NCBI GenBank assembly: GCA_021604565.1
Contig: BQJF01000002.1
Location: 1-64,000, forward strand
Length of the DNA stretch: 64,000 nucleotides
From: Minwuia thermotolerans
GTDB lineage: Bacteria; Pseudomonadota; Alphaproteobacteria; Minwuiales; Minwuiaceae
Reading direction: 5' to 3'
Positions within the stretch are counted from its first letter, which is position 1, and each line of letters begins with the position of its first letter. Below the pieces are notes generated by a model. That model ran no database searches, was not told the origin of the DNA, and saw nothing but the letters and a program-made list of their open reading frames with translations. Both the position numbers and the translations under genes were made by a program. Below are positions 17,847 to 29,756 of the stretch, in pieces.

Positions 17847-20664
17847 CCTTTGCCGCCTTCTGTGCCTTTGATGTCTGCTTTGCTGCCACTGTCTTCGCGG
17901 TCGCCGGTTTCGCTGCAGCCGTCGCTGTCGTCTGCTGGATTGCCTCGATCAGGCGCTGGCGGATGCGGTCGTGGCGGTTGGGGTCGTCGATCTTCAGGCC
18001 GAACATGTCGCGGACATAGAAGACGTCCACGGCGCGTTCGCCATAGGTGGCGATGCGGGCGCGGCCGACGTTCAGGGACAGGTTGAACAGCGCCCAGGCG
18101 ACATCATGGATGAAGCCGGGGCGGTCGCGGCCATTGACCTCGATCACCGTCCAGGTGTTGGAGATATTGTTGTCGATCAGGACCACCGGCTCGACCTTGA
18201 AGACCCGGGTACGCTCCGAATAGCCCGGCTTGCGTCCGGCGATGACACCGCGTGGCCTGACCTCGCCCGCCAGCGTCCGGGCGACGGCGTCACGCAACTT
18301 GTCGAGCCGCTGCGGGTCGGACAGGGCGTTCTCGTCCATGTCCTGCACGATGAAGGTATCCACCGCCATGCCGTCGTGAGTGGTGGAGATACGGGCATCG
18401 ACGATGTTGACGCGCGCCACGGCCATGGCCCCGGCGATACGGCTGAACAGGCCCGGATGGTCGGCGGCGTAGACCATGATCTCCGTCATGGCCTTGAACT
18501 GGTCGGAGCGGGTGGCGATGGCTAGTTGCTCCTCGCTCTGGTCTGCCTTGAGCATGACCTCGGCGTGCCAGGCCTGGGTGTCGGTATCGATGCCCAGCCA
18601 GTAGCCGTCGTAGAAGCGCTCCGTATGCGCCTCCAGCCGTTCCTTCGGCCAGGCGTCAAGGATTCCTGCCAGGGCTTCCTTGGCGGCGGCAACCCGCTGC
18701 TTCGGCCCCTTGGCGCGCATGTCGCCGGACAGCGCTTCCTCCGCCCGATAGTAGAGATCGCGCAGCAACTGCCCCTTCCAGCCGTTCCAGACGCCGGGGC
18801 CAACGGCACGTATGTCGGCGACGGTCAGGATCAGCAGCAGGCGCAGCCGTTCCGGGCTTTGCACCAGGGCGACGAAGTCCTGGATGGTCTTGCCGTCGGA
18901 CAGGTCACGCTTGAAGGCGGTTGCCGACATCAGCAGGTGCGCGCGCACCAGCCAGGCCACCATCTCCGTCTCGCCCGCACTGAAACCCATGCGCTTGCAG
19001 AGCTTCAGCGCCACCTTCTCCCCCAGAACCGAATGGTCGCCGCCGCGTCCCTTGGCGATGTCGTGCAGGAAGACGGCCATGTAGAGCACTTCACGCGACA
19101 GCACCTGATGCACGATCTCGTGGCTCAGCGGATGGTCCTCCGCCAGTTCCCCCTGCTCGATCTTCCAGACCAGCCCGACCGCGCGCAGCGTATGCTCATC
19201 CACCGTGTAGTGGTGGTACATGTCATGCTGCGTCTGCGCCACGACCCGGCCGAAGTCGGTGATGAACTGACCGAGAATCCCGGCTTCGCTCATCCGTCGC
19301 AGATGGATCTCAGGCTCCTTCCTGGAAGTCATGATGTCCAGGAAGCAGCGGTTGGCTGCCGGATCATTGCGGACCGCGCGGTTGATCTTCTTGCGGTGAC
19401 GGCGCAGCAGCCGGTGGGCGTCGGGGTGAATGTCCAGATCATTCGCCTGCGCCACCTGGAAGATGCGCAGCATGGCCACCGGATCCTCGGCGAACAGTTC
19501 CTCATCCTCGACATTCAGCCAGCTACCCTCGGCCACGAAGCCGTCGATCTGCTTCGTGCGCAGGCCGAAGCGGGGCAGGCGGAACAGCGGCTTCTTCTGG
19601 TTCTCCGCCTCGATGGAGGAGCAGATGACCCGAGTCAGGTCGCCAATGTCCCGCGCCACCAGATAGTAATGCTTCATGAAGCGCTCGATCGCCTGGGCAC
19701 CCGCGTGGTCCGTATAGCCGAGGCGGGCCGCCAGTTCGGTCTGCACATCGAAGGTCAGGCGTTCCTCGGGCCGGTTGGTCAGCAGGTGCAGGTGAAAGCG
19801 CACCGACCAGAGAAACCGTTCCGCCTTGACGAAACGCCGGTACTCGGCGGCGGTCATGATGCCCCGTTCCACCAGGTCACCGACGTCGGCCACCCGATAG
19901 ACGTACTTGGCAATCCAGGTCAGGGTGTGCAGGTCGCGCATCCCGCCCTTGCCTTCCTTCAGATTGGGCTCGTTGACGTAGCGCGAGTCGCCGAAGCGCT
20001 GATGCCGCTCATCGCGCTCCGCAAGTTTCATTTCCACATATTCGGTGCCGCTGCCCTGTACGACCTCCTTGCCGAACCGCCGTTGCTGTTCCAGGAACAG
20101 GTTCTGGTCGCCGAAGATGAACCGGGCTTCCAGCAGCGCGGTGCGGATGGTGGTGTCCTGCTTCGACAGGCGGATGCAGTCGTCGATGGTGCGCGTCGAG
20201 TGGCCGACCTTCAGCTTCAGGTCCCAGAGCATGTAGAGCATGTATTCGATCATGCTCTCCGACCAGGCAGTCTGCTTGTAGGGCAGCAGGAACAGCAGAT
20301 CCACATCCGACTGGGGCGCCATCTGGCCCCGGCCATAGCCGCCCACTGCGACGACGGACATCTGCTCGCCATCGGTCGGGTTTGCCGCGTGAAACACGTC
20401 GTTCAGGGCGTGGTCGTAGAGCAGCCGGATGATCTGATCGACCAGGAACGCCATCGCCCGCGCCGCCTGGTCCCCGGCCTCCCCGTCCACGAACCGCTGT
20501 TCGATCGCCGCACGGCCTTCCTCCATCGCATCGCGCAGTTCGGCGAAGACGGCATTGCGCAGATCCGCCTCCTGCTTGTCGGCGAGGCTGGCGATGCGGA
20601 TGCCCACGGCACGGCGGTCAATGATCTGTCGGCGATTGCGAACCTGTTCCATGCGTCGCAACAT
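17842..20664 (-). CDS. glnD: Bifunctional PII uridylyltransferase/uridylyl-removing enzyme
   Basis: GlnD senses glutamine and modifies the PII signalling proteins by adding or removing UMP, which sets nitrogen metabolism. The 940-residue chain has the full domain order. The nucleotidyltransferase comes first (GGYGRGQM near residue 108, catalytic DVD near 120), then the PII-UTase helical region, then the HD hydrolase domain (FLHDIAKGRGGDHS), and finally two ACT domains (ADHPGLFSRIAGAM and RDRPGFIHDVAWAL) that bind glutamine. An Ala/Lys-rich tail of about 30 residues follows the second ACT domain and is probably disordered. ATGs at 20664 and 20652 are both possible; neither has a clear ribosome site. 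Confidence 0.96.
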   Translation of the reverse strand: MLRRMEQVRNRRQIIDRRAVGIRIASLADKQEADLRNAVFAELRDAMEEGRAAIEQRFVDGEAGDQAARAMAFLVDQIIRLLYDHALNDVFHAANPTDGEQMSVVAVGGYGRGQMAPQSDVDLLFLLPYKQTAWSESMIEYMLYMLWDLKLKVGHSTRTIDDCIRLSKQDTTIRTALLEARFIFGDQNLFLEQQRRFGKEVVQGSGTEYVEMKLAERDERHQRFGDSRYVNEPNLKEGKGGMRDLHTLTWIAKYVYRVADVGDLVERGIMTAAEYRRFVKAERFLWSVRFHLHLLTNRPEERLTFDVQTELAARLGYTDHAGAQAIERFMKHYYLVARDIGDLTRVICSSIEAENQKKPLFRLPRFGLRTKQIDGFVAEGSWLNVEDEELFAEDPVAMLRIFQVAQANDLDIHPDAHRLLRRHRKKINRAVRNDPAANRCFLDIMTSRKEPEIHLRRMSEAGILGQFITDFGRVVAQTQHDMYHHYTVDEHTLRAVGLVWKIEQGELAEDHPLSHEIVHQVLSREVLYMAVFLHDIAKGRGGDHSVLGEKVALKLCKRMGFSAGETEMVAWLVRAHLLMSATAFKRDLSDGKTIQDFVALVQSPERLRLLLILTVADIRAVGPGVWNGWKGQLLRDLYYRAEEALSGDMRAKGPKQRVAAAKEALAGILDAWPKERLEAHTERFYDGYWLGIDTDTQAWHAEVMLKADQSEEQLAIATRSDQFKAMTEIMVYAADHPGLFSRIAGAMAVARVNIVDARISTTHDGMAVDTFIVQDMDENALSDPQRLDKLRDAVARTLAGEVRPRGVIAGRKPGYSERTRVFKVEPVVLIDNNISNTWTVIEVNGRDRPGFIHDVAWALFNLSLNVGRARIATYGERAVDVFYVRDMFGLKIDDPNRHDRIRQRLIEAIQQTTATAAAKPATAKTVAAKQTSKAQKAAKG

Positions 20665-20714
20665 ACAGCAACATTGATGCAGACCAAATGACTGCGAACC
20701 GGGGAGGGTGAGCC

Positions 20715-21659
20715 ATGTCGATGACGCTGAACGAGGGGCTGAAGCTGGGGTTCATGGCGCGGATGGCGACGCGCGCCGATGCCGTCGAGGTGGTGAACCT
20801 GGCGGAGGGCAACGGCTTCGATTCCCTGTGGCTGGGTGATCATCTGGTCTTCGCGGTGCCGATCCTGGATCCGCTGATCCAGCTTGCGCAGGCCGCGGCG
20901 CTGTCCGACAGGCTGACCGTGGCCACCGGTGTCTACCTGCTGGCACTGCGGCACCCCACGCCCACCGCCAAGATGGCGGCAACGCTGGATCACATCTCCG
21001 GCGGGCGCTTCATCTTCGGCACCGGTGTCGGCGGGGAGTTTCCGGGCGAGTTCGCCGCCGCCGGGGTGCCGCACAAGGAACGCGGCGCCCGCACCTCCGA
21101 ATCCATCGAGGTCATCCGCAAGCTCTGGTCGGGGGAGGAGATCACCCATAAGGGCCGGCATTTCGAACTGCCGCCAACGCGGATGCTGCCCGCCCCGGTG
21201 CAGGCCGGCGGCCCGCCGATCTGGGTCGGCGGACGGTCACCTGCGGCGCTGCGCCGGGCGGCCACGCTTTCAGATGGCTGGATTTCCTATGTCGTGACGC
21301 CGGAGATGTTTGCCGAGTCGCTGGCCACCATCCAGGCCAACATGGCAGAGGCCGGGCGCAGCGTGGAAGGCTTCGGCACCGGACACCTGCTGTTCTTCCG
21401 CATCGACGACGATTTCGACACCGCCTGGGACAAGGCGACCGACCACCTGTCGACCCGCTACGCCATGGATTTCAGAAAGCCCGCCAAACGCTACGCCGCG
21501 CTGGGCACGCCGGAGCAGGTGGCAGAGAGCGTGCGAAAGTTCCATGCCGCAGGTGTCCGCCACCTGGTACTGGACCACACCGGCCCGCTGGACGAAAGCA
21601 ACGCCCAGCTACAGCGCTTCGCTACGGAGGTGACGCCGCTGCTGGCGGATCTGTTGTGA
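20715..21659 (+). CDS. Luciferase-like (LLM class) flavin-dependent oxidoreductase
   Basis: This 314-residue protein has the bacterial-luciferase-like TIM-barrel fold, which uses FMN or F420. Typical features are DSLWLGDHL, the HPTPTAKMAATLDHIS...GRFIFGTGVGG segment, and PIWVGGRSPAALRRAA near the cofactor site. The substrate is unknown. The family includes alkane and sulfonate monooxygenases and F420-dependent dehydrogenases, and neither neighbour helps decide. GGGGAGGGTGAG precedes the ATG at 20715. The gene is divergent from glnD and convergent with the DUF1223 gene 17 bases away. Confidence 0.88.
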   Translation: MSMTLNEGLKLGFMARMATRADAVEVVNLAEGNGFDSLWLGDHLVFAVPILDPLIQLAQAAALSDRLTVATGVYLLALRHPTPTAKMAATLDHISGGRFIFGTGVGGEFPGEFAAAGVPHKERGARTSESIEVIRKLWSGEEITHKGRHFELPPTRMLPAPVQAGGPPIWVGGRSPAALRRAATLSDGWISYVVTPEMFAESLATIQANMAEAGRSVEGFGTGHLLFFRIDDDFDTAWDKATDHLSTRYAMDFRKPAKRYAALGTPEQVAESVRKFHAAGVRHLVLDHTGPLDESNAQLQRFATEVTPLLADLL

Positions 21660-21676
21660 GGTAAGCTGGACGCGCC

Positions 21677-22477
21677 TTACTGCCCGCCAATCCGCACGGC
21701 ACCCAGGATCGGGCCGAAGCCGTCGGCCTGAACAATGACGGCGCAGCCATCGCGGCCCTCCGCCCAGACAGCCTGCATGTCCACGGGCAGGCTGAGGGCG
21801 GATGTGCCGTCCCATGTACCGACGCGCTCCATCTTCCGGACAACGTTGTGGTAGGCGAGCGTCTTGCCCCGGTTCTCGCCGCGCTGGATATCGACATCGT
21901 GGCGATTGTCGAAGGCGACAAGCCAGATGGTGGCAGGCGTTTCGAGATCGGCGGGCGCCAGGTCAACCACCCACTGGCCCTTGCCTGGACCCTTATGGGT
22001 CGAGACGTTCACCATGGGGCGATCGGCAGTGGCCTCGATCGCGGCCTCGACCGCGCGCTTGTCGTGGCCCACCACCTGTTCCTTGCCGCCGATCACAAGC
22101 TGCGGGGTATAGACATAACGCCCGCCGACGCGACTGACGTAGCTGCGCTGGCGCTGTCCTGACTCCGGCATGGCGAAGGTGTCGTGCCAGCCGATGTAGT
22201 CCCAGTAATCGACATGAAAACTGAAGCCCAGCACGTCATCGCGCTTCACCAGTTCGCCCAGCAGTTCATCGGCGGGGGGACAGGAGTTGCAGCCCTGGCT
22301 GGTGAAGAGTTCCACCACGATCAGGGGCTTGTCGGCTGCGCGTGCATCCGGTGCAGCCGCCAGCATGCCAGGGCCGACCGCCGCCAACAGGAAGGCAGCG
22401 GTGATGCCGCTTCGTGCGCGGCCAGTGAGGCGGCCAGCCAGGCGGCCCGTGAGTCTGTTCAAAAGGTGATTTCGCAT
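21677..22477 (-). CDS. DUF1223 secreted thioredoxin-like protein
   Basis: This 266-residue protein has an N-terminal signal sequence (hydrophobic stretch near residues 24-45, probable cleavage after ARA) and a DUF1223 domain. The start of the mature protein, ELFTSQGCNSCPPAD, carries a CxxC pair in a thioredoxin-like position. A periplasmic redox or metal-related role is plausible but unproven. The leader contains the near-repeat LTGRLAGRLTGRARS, which reflects a small duplication in the DNA. It follows acnA on the same strand after 87 bases; no strong ribosome site is visible at 22477. Confidence 0.85.
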   Translation of the reverse strand: MRNHLLNRLTGRLAGRLTGRARSGITAAFLLAAVGPGMLAAAPDARAADKPLIVVELFTSQGCNSCPPADELLGELVKRDDVLGFSFHVDYWDYIGWHDTFAMPESGQRQRSYVSRVGGRYVYTPQLVIGGKEQVVGHDKRAVEAAIEATADRPMVNVSTHKGPGKGQWVVDLAPADLETPATIWLVAFDNRHDVDIQRGENRGKTLAYHNVVRKMERVGTWDGTSALSLPVDMQAVWAEGRDGCAVIVQADGFGPILGAVRIGGQ

Positions 22478-22564
22478 GCTGCGAAGGTAGGCGGCAGGCG
22501 GGGGGGCGACGAGTCACTTGTCGGTGAAATATTGCCCCCTCGCGCTTTCGTTACGCCGCCTTGA

Positions 22565-25237
<2,673 letters not shown>

Positions 25238-25445
25238 AAGCCAGCTCCTCTTCCCAAGAATTCATGAAACCCGAACCATCGACGGGCGACCCCCCATGCG
25301 GACGTCGGTGCCGGAATCCGGCCTCCCGTGTCGTCACGCAAAAGTCGCTCGCGTCGATAATAGACGAAGCAGTCTCCGTATTCTTGCAATATTTACGTGA
25401 CGTTCGGCAAGTCGGGCAGGGAAGATTCCGCCGCTCCGGGCCACG

Positions 25446-25482
25446 GAAAATGCCGACCGCGCCTGTTTGACGCGACCGGCAT
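25446..25482 (-). terminator. Probable terminator of wrbA
   Basis: Arms ATGCCG/CGGCAT (25450-25455 and 25477-25482) with an inner CGCG/CGCG pairing (25458-25461 and 25471-25474) form a hairpin that is followed on the minus strand by four T residues. It lies about 25 bases past the wrbA stop. Confidence 0.55.
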
Positions 25483-25506
25483 CCCCGGTTCCGGTGCTTC
25501 GCGGCG

Positions 25507-26109
25507 TCAGGCAGACAGCTTTGCCGCCGTGCGGGCCACATGCGCGCCCTGGAAGCGCGCGCCCTCCAGTTCGACCTCGGACGGCTGACGGGATCCGTCA
25601 CCGTCAGCCAGGGTCGTTGCGCCGTATGGCGAACCTCCCTTGACCTCCTCCAGGCCCATCTGGCCCTGGAAGCTGTAAGGCAGTCCGACGATGACCATGC
25701 CCTGATGCAGCAGCGTGGTGTGGAATGACAGGATCGTGCTCTCCTGACCGCCGTGCTGGGTGGCTGAGGAAGCGAAGACGCTGCCGACCTTGCCCACCAG
25801 CTTGCCCTGCATCCAGAGGGCGCCGGTCTGGTCGAGGAAGTTCCGCATCTGCGCCGCCATCATGCCGAACCGGGTCGGCGTCCCGAAGATCACCGCGTCG
25901 TAGTCGGCGAGTTCCGACGGTTCGGCGATGGGGGCAGCTTGGTCGAGCTTGATGCCTGCGTTCCTTGCCGCATCCTCCGGTACCAGTTCCGGCACCCGTT
26001 TGACGGTGACTTCCGTCCCGTCGACGGAACGCGCGCCGTCAGCGATTGCATTGGCCATGCTTTCGATATGGCCATAAGAGCTGTAGTAGAGCACCAGTAC
26101 CTTGGTCAT
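25507..26109 (-). CDS. wrbA: NAD(P)H:quinone oxidoreductase WrbA
   Basis: WrbA is a flavodoxin-fold FMN protein that reduces quinones by two electrons, avoiding semiquinone radicals during oxidative stress. This 200-residue protein shows the FMN phosphate loop [12 protein letters not shown], the isoalloxazine-binding [15 protein letters not shown] and the conserved [13 protein letters not shown]. The ATG at 26109 begins [11 protein letters not shown]; open frame beyond it is not supported. It is divergent from znuC and ends at a probable terminator. Confidence 0.95.
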   Translation of the reverse strand: MTKVLVLYYSSYGHIESMANAIADGARSVDGTEVTVKRVPELVPEDAARNAGIKLDQAAPIAEPSELADYDAVIFGTPTRFGMMAAQMRNFLDQTGALWMQGKLVGKVGSVFASSATQHGGQESTILSFHTTLLHQGMVIVGLPYSFQGQMGLEEVKGGSPYGATTLADGDGSRQPSEVELEGARFQGAHVARTAAKLSA

Positions 26110-26238
26110 TGTCCCGGATCCTTCCATTGGGGTGTTCGATGGGGTTCCATCTGGTCGGTGCCGGTTCGATTGGCAGGGGTGCGCCGAAGGAACAGTCGGA
26201 GCAATGAGTTCGGCAGTACCGAAATGGCAATCAGTGAA

Positions 26239-26272
26239 TTGAAATTGTTGATGTTTCCATGCTGTAAACAAT
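26239..26272 (+). promoter_or_regulatory. Candidate znuC promoter with overlapping inverted repeat
   Basis: TTGAAA (26239-26244) and TGTAAA (26263-26268) lie 18 bases apart ahead of znuC. ATTGTT (26244-26249) and AACAAT (26267-26272) form an inverted repeat across the same A/T-rich segment. This would suit a repressor such as Zur, but the sequence is not a textbook Zur box. Confidence 0.35.
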
Positions 26273-26311
26273 GTGTTTCGAGATGCATGGCTTGACGTGC
26301 GGGGCAGCAGG

Positions 26312-27172
26312 ATGGGCGCAACAGCCATGATCGGCGGACAGGAAAACGGTGCCGGTGACCGCCGGATGCTGGCCCGTGCGCAGGGGCTGGCCGTCCAGTT
26401 CGGCGGACGTACCGTCCTGAGCGGCGTCGACATGGACATCGCCGCCGGAGAGATCGTGACCATCATTGGCCCGAACGGGTCCGGGAAGACGACCCTGGTG
26501 AAGGCGCTGCTCGGCCTGGTTCCCGTGGCACGCGGCAGAGCCGAGCTGATGCCGGGCACCCGCATCGGCTATGTCCCGCAGCGCTTCAGCATTGATGCGG
26601 TCCTGCCGCTGCGGGTCGACCGGCTGATGACGCTGACCGCGCCGGCCTCCGCCGATGCCATCGGCGCGGCGCTGGAGCGTGTGGGGGTCGCGCATCTGCG
26701 ACGTGCAGACGTCGCGAGCCTGTCCGGCGGCGAGACACAGCGGGTGCTGCTGGCGCGGGCACTGCTGCGGCAGCCGGACCTGCTGGTGCTCGACGAGCCG
26801 GTGCAGGGCGTGGATTTCGCGGGTGAGGCGGCGCTCTATGCCTTGATCGGGGAACTGCGCGACGAGATGGGGCTCGGGGTCCTGATGGTGTCGCATGATC
26901 TGCATGTGGTCATGGCCGCGACCGATCAGGTGCTGTGCCTGAACGGCCATATCTGTTGTGCCGGGGTGCCGTCCGATGTGTCCCGTCACCCTGAATTCCT
27001 GCGCCTTTTCGGGCGTCAGGCCGCGGCCACGCTGGCCGTCTACCGGCATGATCACGATCACGACCATGACCTGCATGGACATGTGGTGGCTGATGAAGCG
27101 GGCGGTGACCATTCGACGGACCATCATGGCCACGATCACCATTCCCACCATTCGCATTCAGGGCATGAGTGA
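26312..27172 (+). CDS. znuC: Zinc ABC transporter ATP-binding protein ZnuC
   Basis: ZnuC energises high-affinity zinc import with the ZnuB permease. The 286-residue protein has Walker A (GPNGSGKTT), signature ([16 protein letters not shown]) and Walker B ([10 protein letters not shown]). After the ATPase domain comes an unusual tail of about 43 residues (244-286) made mostly of His and Asp, starting [10 protein letters not shown] and ending SHHSHSGHE, which would bind zinc. The start is uncertain: ATG 26312, 26327 or 26366 would all include the domain, and the ribosome sites are weak. Its stop overlaps the znuB start (TGATG). Confidence 0.93.
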   Translation: MGATAMIGGQENGAGDRRMLARAQGLAVQFGGRTVLSGVDMDIAAGEIVTIIGPNGSGKTTLVKALLGLVPVARGRAELMPGTRIGYVPQRFSIDAVLPLRVDRLMTLTAPASADAIGAALERVGVAHLRRADVASLSGGETQRVLLARALLRQPDLLVLDEPVQGVDFAGEAALYALIGELRDEMGLGVLMVSHDLHVVMAATDQVLCLNGHICCAGVPSDVSRHPEFLRLFGRQAAATLAVYRHDHDHDHDLHGHVVADEAGGDHSTDHHGHDHHSHHSHSGHE

Positions 27173-27984
27173 TGCTTGATGATTTCCTGGTCCGGGCGCT
27201 GCTGGGCGGCGTCATGGTGGCGCTGGTCGCCGGACCGCTGGGCTGCTTCGTGGTCTGGCGACGCATGGCCTATTTCGGCGACACCATGGCCCATTCCGCG
27301 CTGCTGGGTGTCTCGCTCGGGCTGCTGCTCTCCGTGCAGCCGGTCATCGGTGTCGCGGTGGTGGTTGTCATCGCTGCATTTGCCCTGTTCTGGCTGGAGC
27401 GGTTCCGTTGGCTGGCGAGCGACACCGCCCTGGGCATGCTGGCACATGGCAGCCTGGCGGTGGGCCTGGTGATGGCGTCCACGGTGCCGGGCCTCCGGGT
27501 CGACCTCATGAGCTACCTGTTCGGTGACATACTGGCCATCGGACGTCAGGACCTGGTCTGGATCGCCGCCGGTGTCGCCGTAACCATGCTGACACTGGCC
27601 CTGATCTGGCGCGACCTGCTCGCCGCCACGGTGCAGGCTGATCTGGCGAAGGCGGAGGGCGTGCCGGTGGCGCGGGTCCGCCTGATCTTCGCCTTGCTGG
27701 TGGCGCTGCTGATCGCGGCGGCGATGAAGATCGTCGGAATCCTGCTGGTAACAGCCATGCTGATCATTCCCGCCGCCGCCGCGCGCCGGGTAAGTGGCTC
27801 GCCGGAGGTCATGGCAGTCGTTGCCGCCCTGCTGGGGATGGTTTCCGTGGCCGGGGGGCTTGGTCTGTCGCTGTGGATCGATTCACCCTCCGGCCCCAGC
27901 ATCGTGCTGGCGGCAATCGTTCTCTTCGTGCTGCTGCTTGCCGGAACAGGCCTGGTTGCGGGTGGCACTGACAGGCGGCGCTGA
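27172..27984 (+). CDS. znuB: Zinc ABC transporter permease ZnuB
   Basis: This 270-residue inner-membrane protein has the eight or so hydrophobic segments of the ABC-3 metal permease family. Recognisable family segments are GPLGCFVVWRRMAYFGD and KIVGILLVTAMLIIPAAAA. It forms the channel through which ZnuC-driven zinc passes. The ATG at 27172 shares a base with the znuC stop, so translation is coupled; the preceding GTG at 27169 is an alternative. No znuA gene for the periplasmic binding protein is found beside it. Confidence 0.95.
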   Translation: MLDDFLVRALLGGVMVALVAGPLGCFVVWRRMAYFGDTMAHSALLGVSLGLLLSVQPVIGVAVVVVIAAFALFWLERFRWLASDTALGMLAHGSLAVGLVMASTVPGLRVDLMSYLFGDILAIGRQDLVWIAAGVAVTMLTLALIWRDLLAATVQADLAKAEGVPVARVRLIFALLVALLIAAAMKIVGILLVTAMLIIPAAAARRVSGSPEVMAVVAALLGMVSVAGGLGLSLWIDSPSGPSIVLAAIVLFVLLLAGTGLVAGGTDRRR

Positions 27985-28034
27985 TTACATGTAGGGTGTG
28001 GAACTCACGCGCACAGCTGCTCTGGGAGGGGCAA

Positions 28035-28676
28035 ATGCGGTCAAGATCACTCGCTGCCATCGTATTCCTGCTGGGAACCGTTCTGACGGGCGGGGCGCAG
28101 GCGCATCCGCATATCTGGATCGACAGTTCGGCACAGTTCCGGTTCGACGGCTCCGGGCAGGTCCGCGCCGTGACGATCATCTGGCGGTTCGATGACCTCT
28201 ATTCGGCCTTTGCCATCCAGGGAGCCGACGAGAACCAGGACGGTGTCACCACGGCGGAGGAACTGACCGCGCTGGGCAACATCAACGTCGACTACCTGAA
28301 GCAGTGGAACTATTTCACCAATATCCTGGCGGATGGGGAGAAGGTCGCTGTGGGCTCGGTCGACAGCTTCAGCAATGTGAACGACGACGGCATTCTGGTG
28401 TTCAGTTTCACGCTGCCGCTGGTTACCCCTGTCGATCCCCGTCAGCAGCGGCTGCGCATGTCCAGCGTCGATCCCAGCTACTACATCGCGTTTCAGGATG
28501 ATGCGGATCGCCCGGCAGTGGCGATGGGGGGCATGCCGCCGCAATGCAGCGTCGTGACCTATGGTCCCGAGGAGACGCCGCAGACGGTCAGTGATTCGCT
28601 GGCCATGAGCCTTGCCGCGGACCAGAACTGGGCTTCCAGCTTCGCGCCGAAAGTGGCGATTGAATGCGCCGACTGA
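28035..28676 (+). CDS. zevA: DUF1007 periplasmic metal-binding protein (ZevA-like)
   Basis: This 213-residue protein has a signal peptide (cleavage predicted after GGAQA, residue 23) whose mature form begins HPHIWID, the hallmark of DUF1007. An EF-hand-like segment DENQDGVTTAEEL follows. In Haemophilus influenzae the homologous ZevA works with the NicO-type permease ZevB in zinc acquisition, and here the two genes overlap directly after znuCB. GGGAGGGG precedes the ATG at 28035, fixing the start. Substrate assignment to zinc rests on that published system and on the znu neighbours. Confidence 0.87.
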   Translation: MRSRSLAAIVFLLGTVLTGGAQAHPHIWIDSSAQFRFDGSGQVRAVTIIWRFDDLYSAFAIQGADENQDGVTTAEELTALGNINVDYLKQWNYFTNILADGEKVAVGSVDSFSNVNDDGILVFSFTLPLVTPVDPRQQRLRMSSVDPSYYIAFQDDADRPAVAMGGMPPQCSVVTYGPEETPQTVSDSLAMSLAADQNWASSFAPKVAIECAD

Positions 28677-29683
28677 CTTCGAGGTGCCTGCCTCTGCTGC
28701 TGTTGCTTGGCTGGCTCGGGCTTGCGGGTTCGGCGGCGCTGGCGCAACAGGCCTCACCCTTCCAGATGCCCGGCAAGCCTGCGGCTGCGGAACCGGCCAG
28801 CGAACCGGGCATGTACCAGCGGCTCATGTTCAAGGTGCGGCAGGTCCAGTCGGAACTCTATCGCGAACTGTCCCTCGGCGTGCGTGCCCTCAAGAATGAC
28901 TACAGCCTCTCCACGGCGTGGGGCCTGATCGTGATCAGCCTGCTCTATGGTGTGTTTCATGCCGTCGGTCCGGGACACGGCAAGGCTGTCATCACCTCCT
29001 ATCTGCTCGCCAACGAACGCGCGGTGCGTCAGGGCATCGTGCTTTCCCTGCTTTCGTCGCTGATGCAGGGGGTAACAGCGGTCGCGCTTGTCCTGGGCGG
29101 TGCATCGGCGTTCGATCTTGCCGGGCAGCGTCTGCTCGACAGCGCCTGGTCGTTGGAACAGTTCAGCTTCGGACTGATTGCCGCCGTCGGCCTGTTCATG
29201 ATCTGGCAGGTGCTGACCGGGCGCGGTCACCATCACCACGATCATGACCATCATGAACACGGACATGACCATGACGGGCATGACCACGACCACGATCATG
29301 GCCATGTGGCGCTGCCGCCGACCGGCGGTGACGGGCGGGGGCTGACGCTGCGCCGGGCAGTGCCGATCATCCTGGCCGTTGGCATCCGGCCCTGTGGCGG
29401 GGCGCTGATCGTCCTTGTCTTTGCCCTGACCAACGGGCTCGTCTTCGCCGGGATCGGGGCAACCTTCGCCATGTCGCTGGGTACGGGCCTGACGGTCTCC
29501 GTCCTTGCCATCCTGACCCTGACATCGAAGGGTCTTGTGCTGCGTTTCGCCCGGCGGGACATGGCCTGGGCGGGGCGGATCGAAACAGGGCTGCGGCTGT
29601 TCGGCGGACTGGCGCTGCTGGCCTTCGGCGCCCTGTTCCTGCTGGCGAGCATCGGTGCGCCGCGTTCACCCTTCGGCATCTGA
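28664..29683 (+). CDS. zevB: NicO-family metal permease (ZevB-like)
   Basis: This 339-residue membrane protein belongs to the NicO/RcnA nickel-cobalt transporter family. An N-terminal signal-like segment is followed by a periplasmic stretch and about six transmembrane helices. The metal motif FHAVGPGHGKAV (about 98-109) and VGIRPCGGALIV (239-250) are conserved. A cytosol- or periplasm-facing loop at about 189-214 is almost wholly His and Asp. The start overlaps the DUF1007 gene by 13 bases. In H. influenzae ZevAB serves zinc; alternative substrates such as nickel or cobalt cannot be excluded from sequence. Confidence 0.87.
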   Translation: MRRLTSRCLPLLLLLGWLGLAGSAALAQQASPFQMPGKPAAAEPASEPGMYQRLMFKVRQVQSELYRELSLGVRALKNDYSLSTAWGLIVISLLYGVFHAVGPGHGKAVITSYLLANERAVRQGIVLSLLSSLMQGVTAVALVLGGASAFDLAGQRLLDSAWSLEQFSFGLIAAVGLFMIWQVLTGRGHHHHDHDHHEHGHDHDGHDHDHDHGHVALPPTGGDGRGLTLRRAVPIILAVGIRPCGGALIVLVFALTNGLVFAGIGATFAMSLGTGLTVSVLAILTLTSKGLVLRFARRDMAWAGRIETGLRLFGGLALLAFGALFLLASIGAPRSPFGI

Positions 29684-29756
29684 GCTTCGTCCGGCTTGCT
29701 GCAAAAGGCATCTGCCCGTCATACTGCCCCGGTCAATCTCGGGGAGGATGAAGGAC

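Noticed and set aside
18526-20691. Plus-strand open frame of 721 codons opposite glnD
   Set aside because: It is a by-product of GC-rich codon bias on the antisense strand of glnD. The His/Arg/Gln-rich translation shows no domain, while glnD is complete with all motifs.
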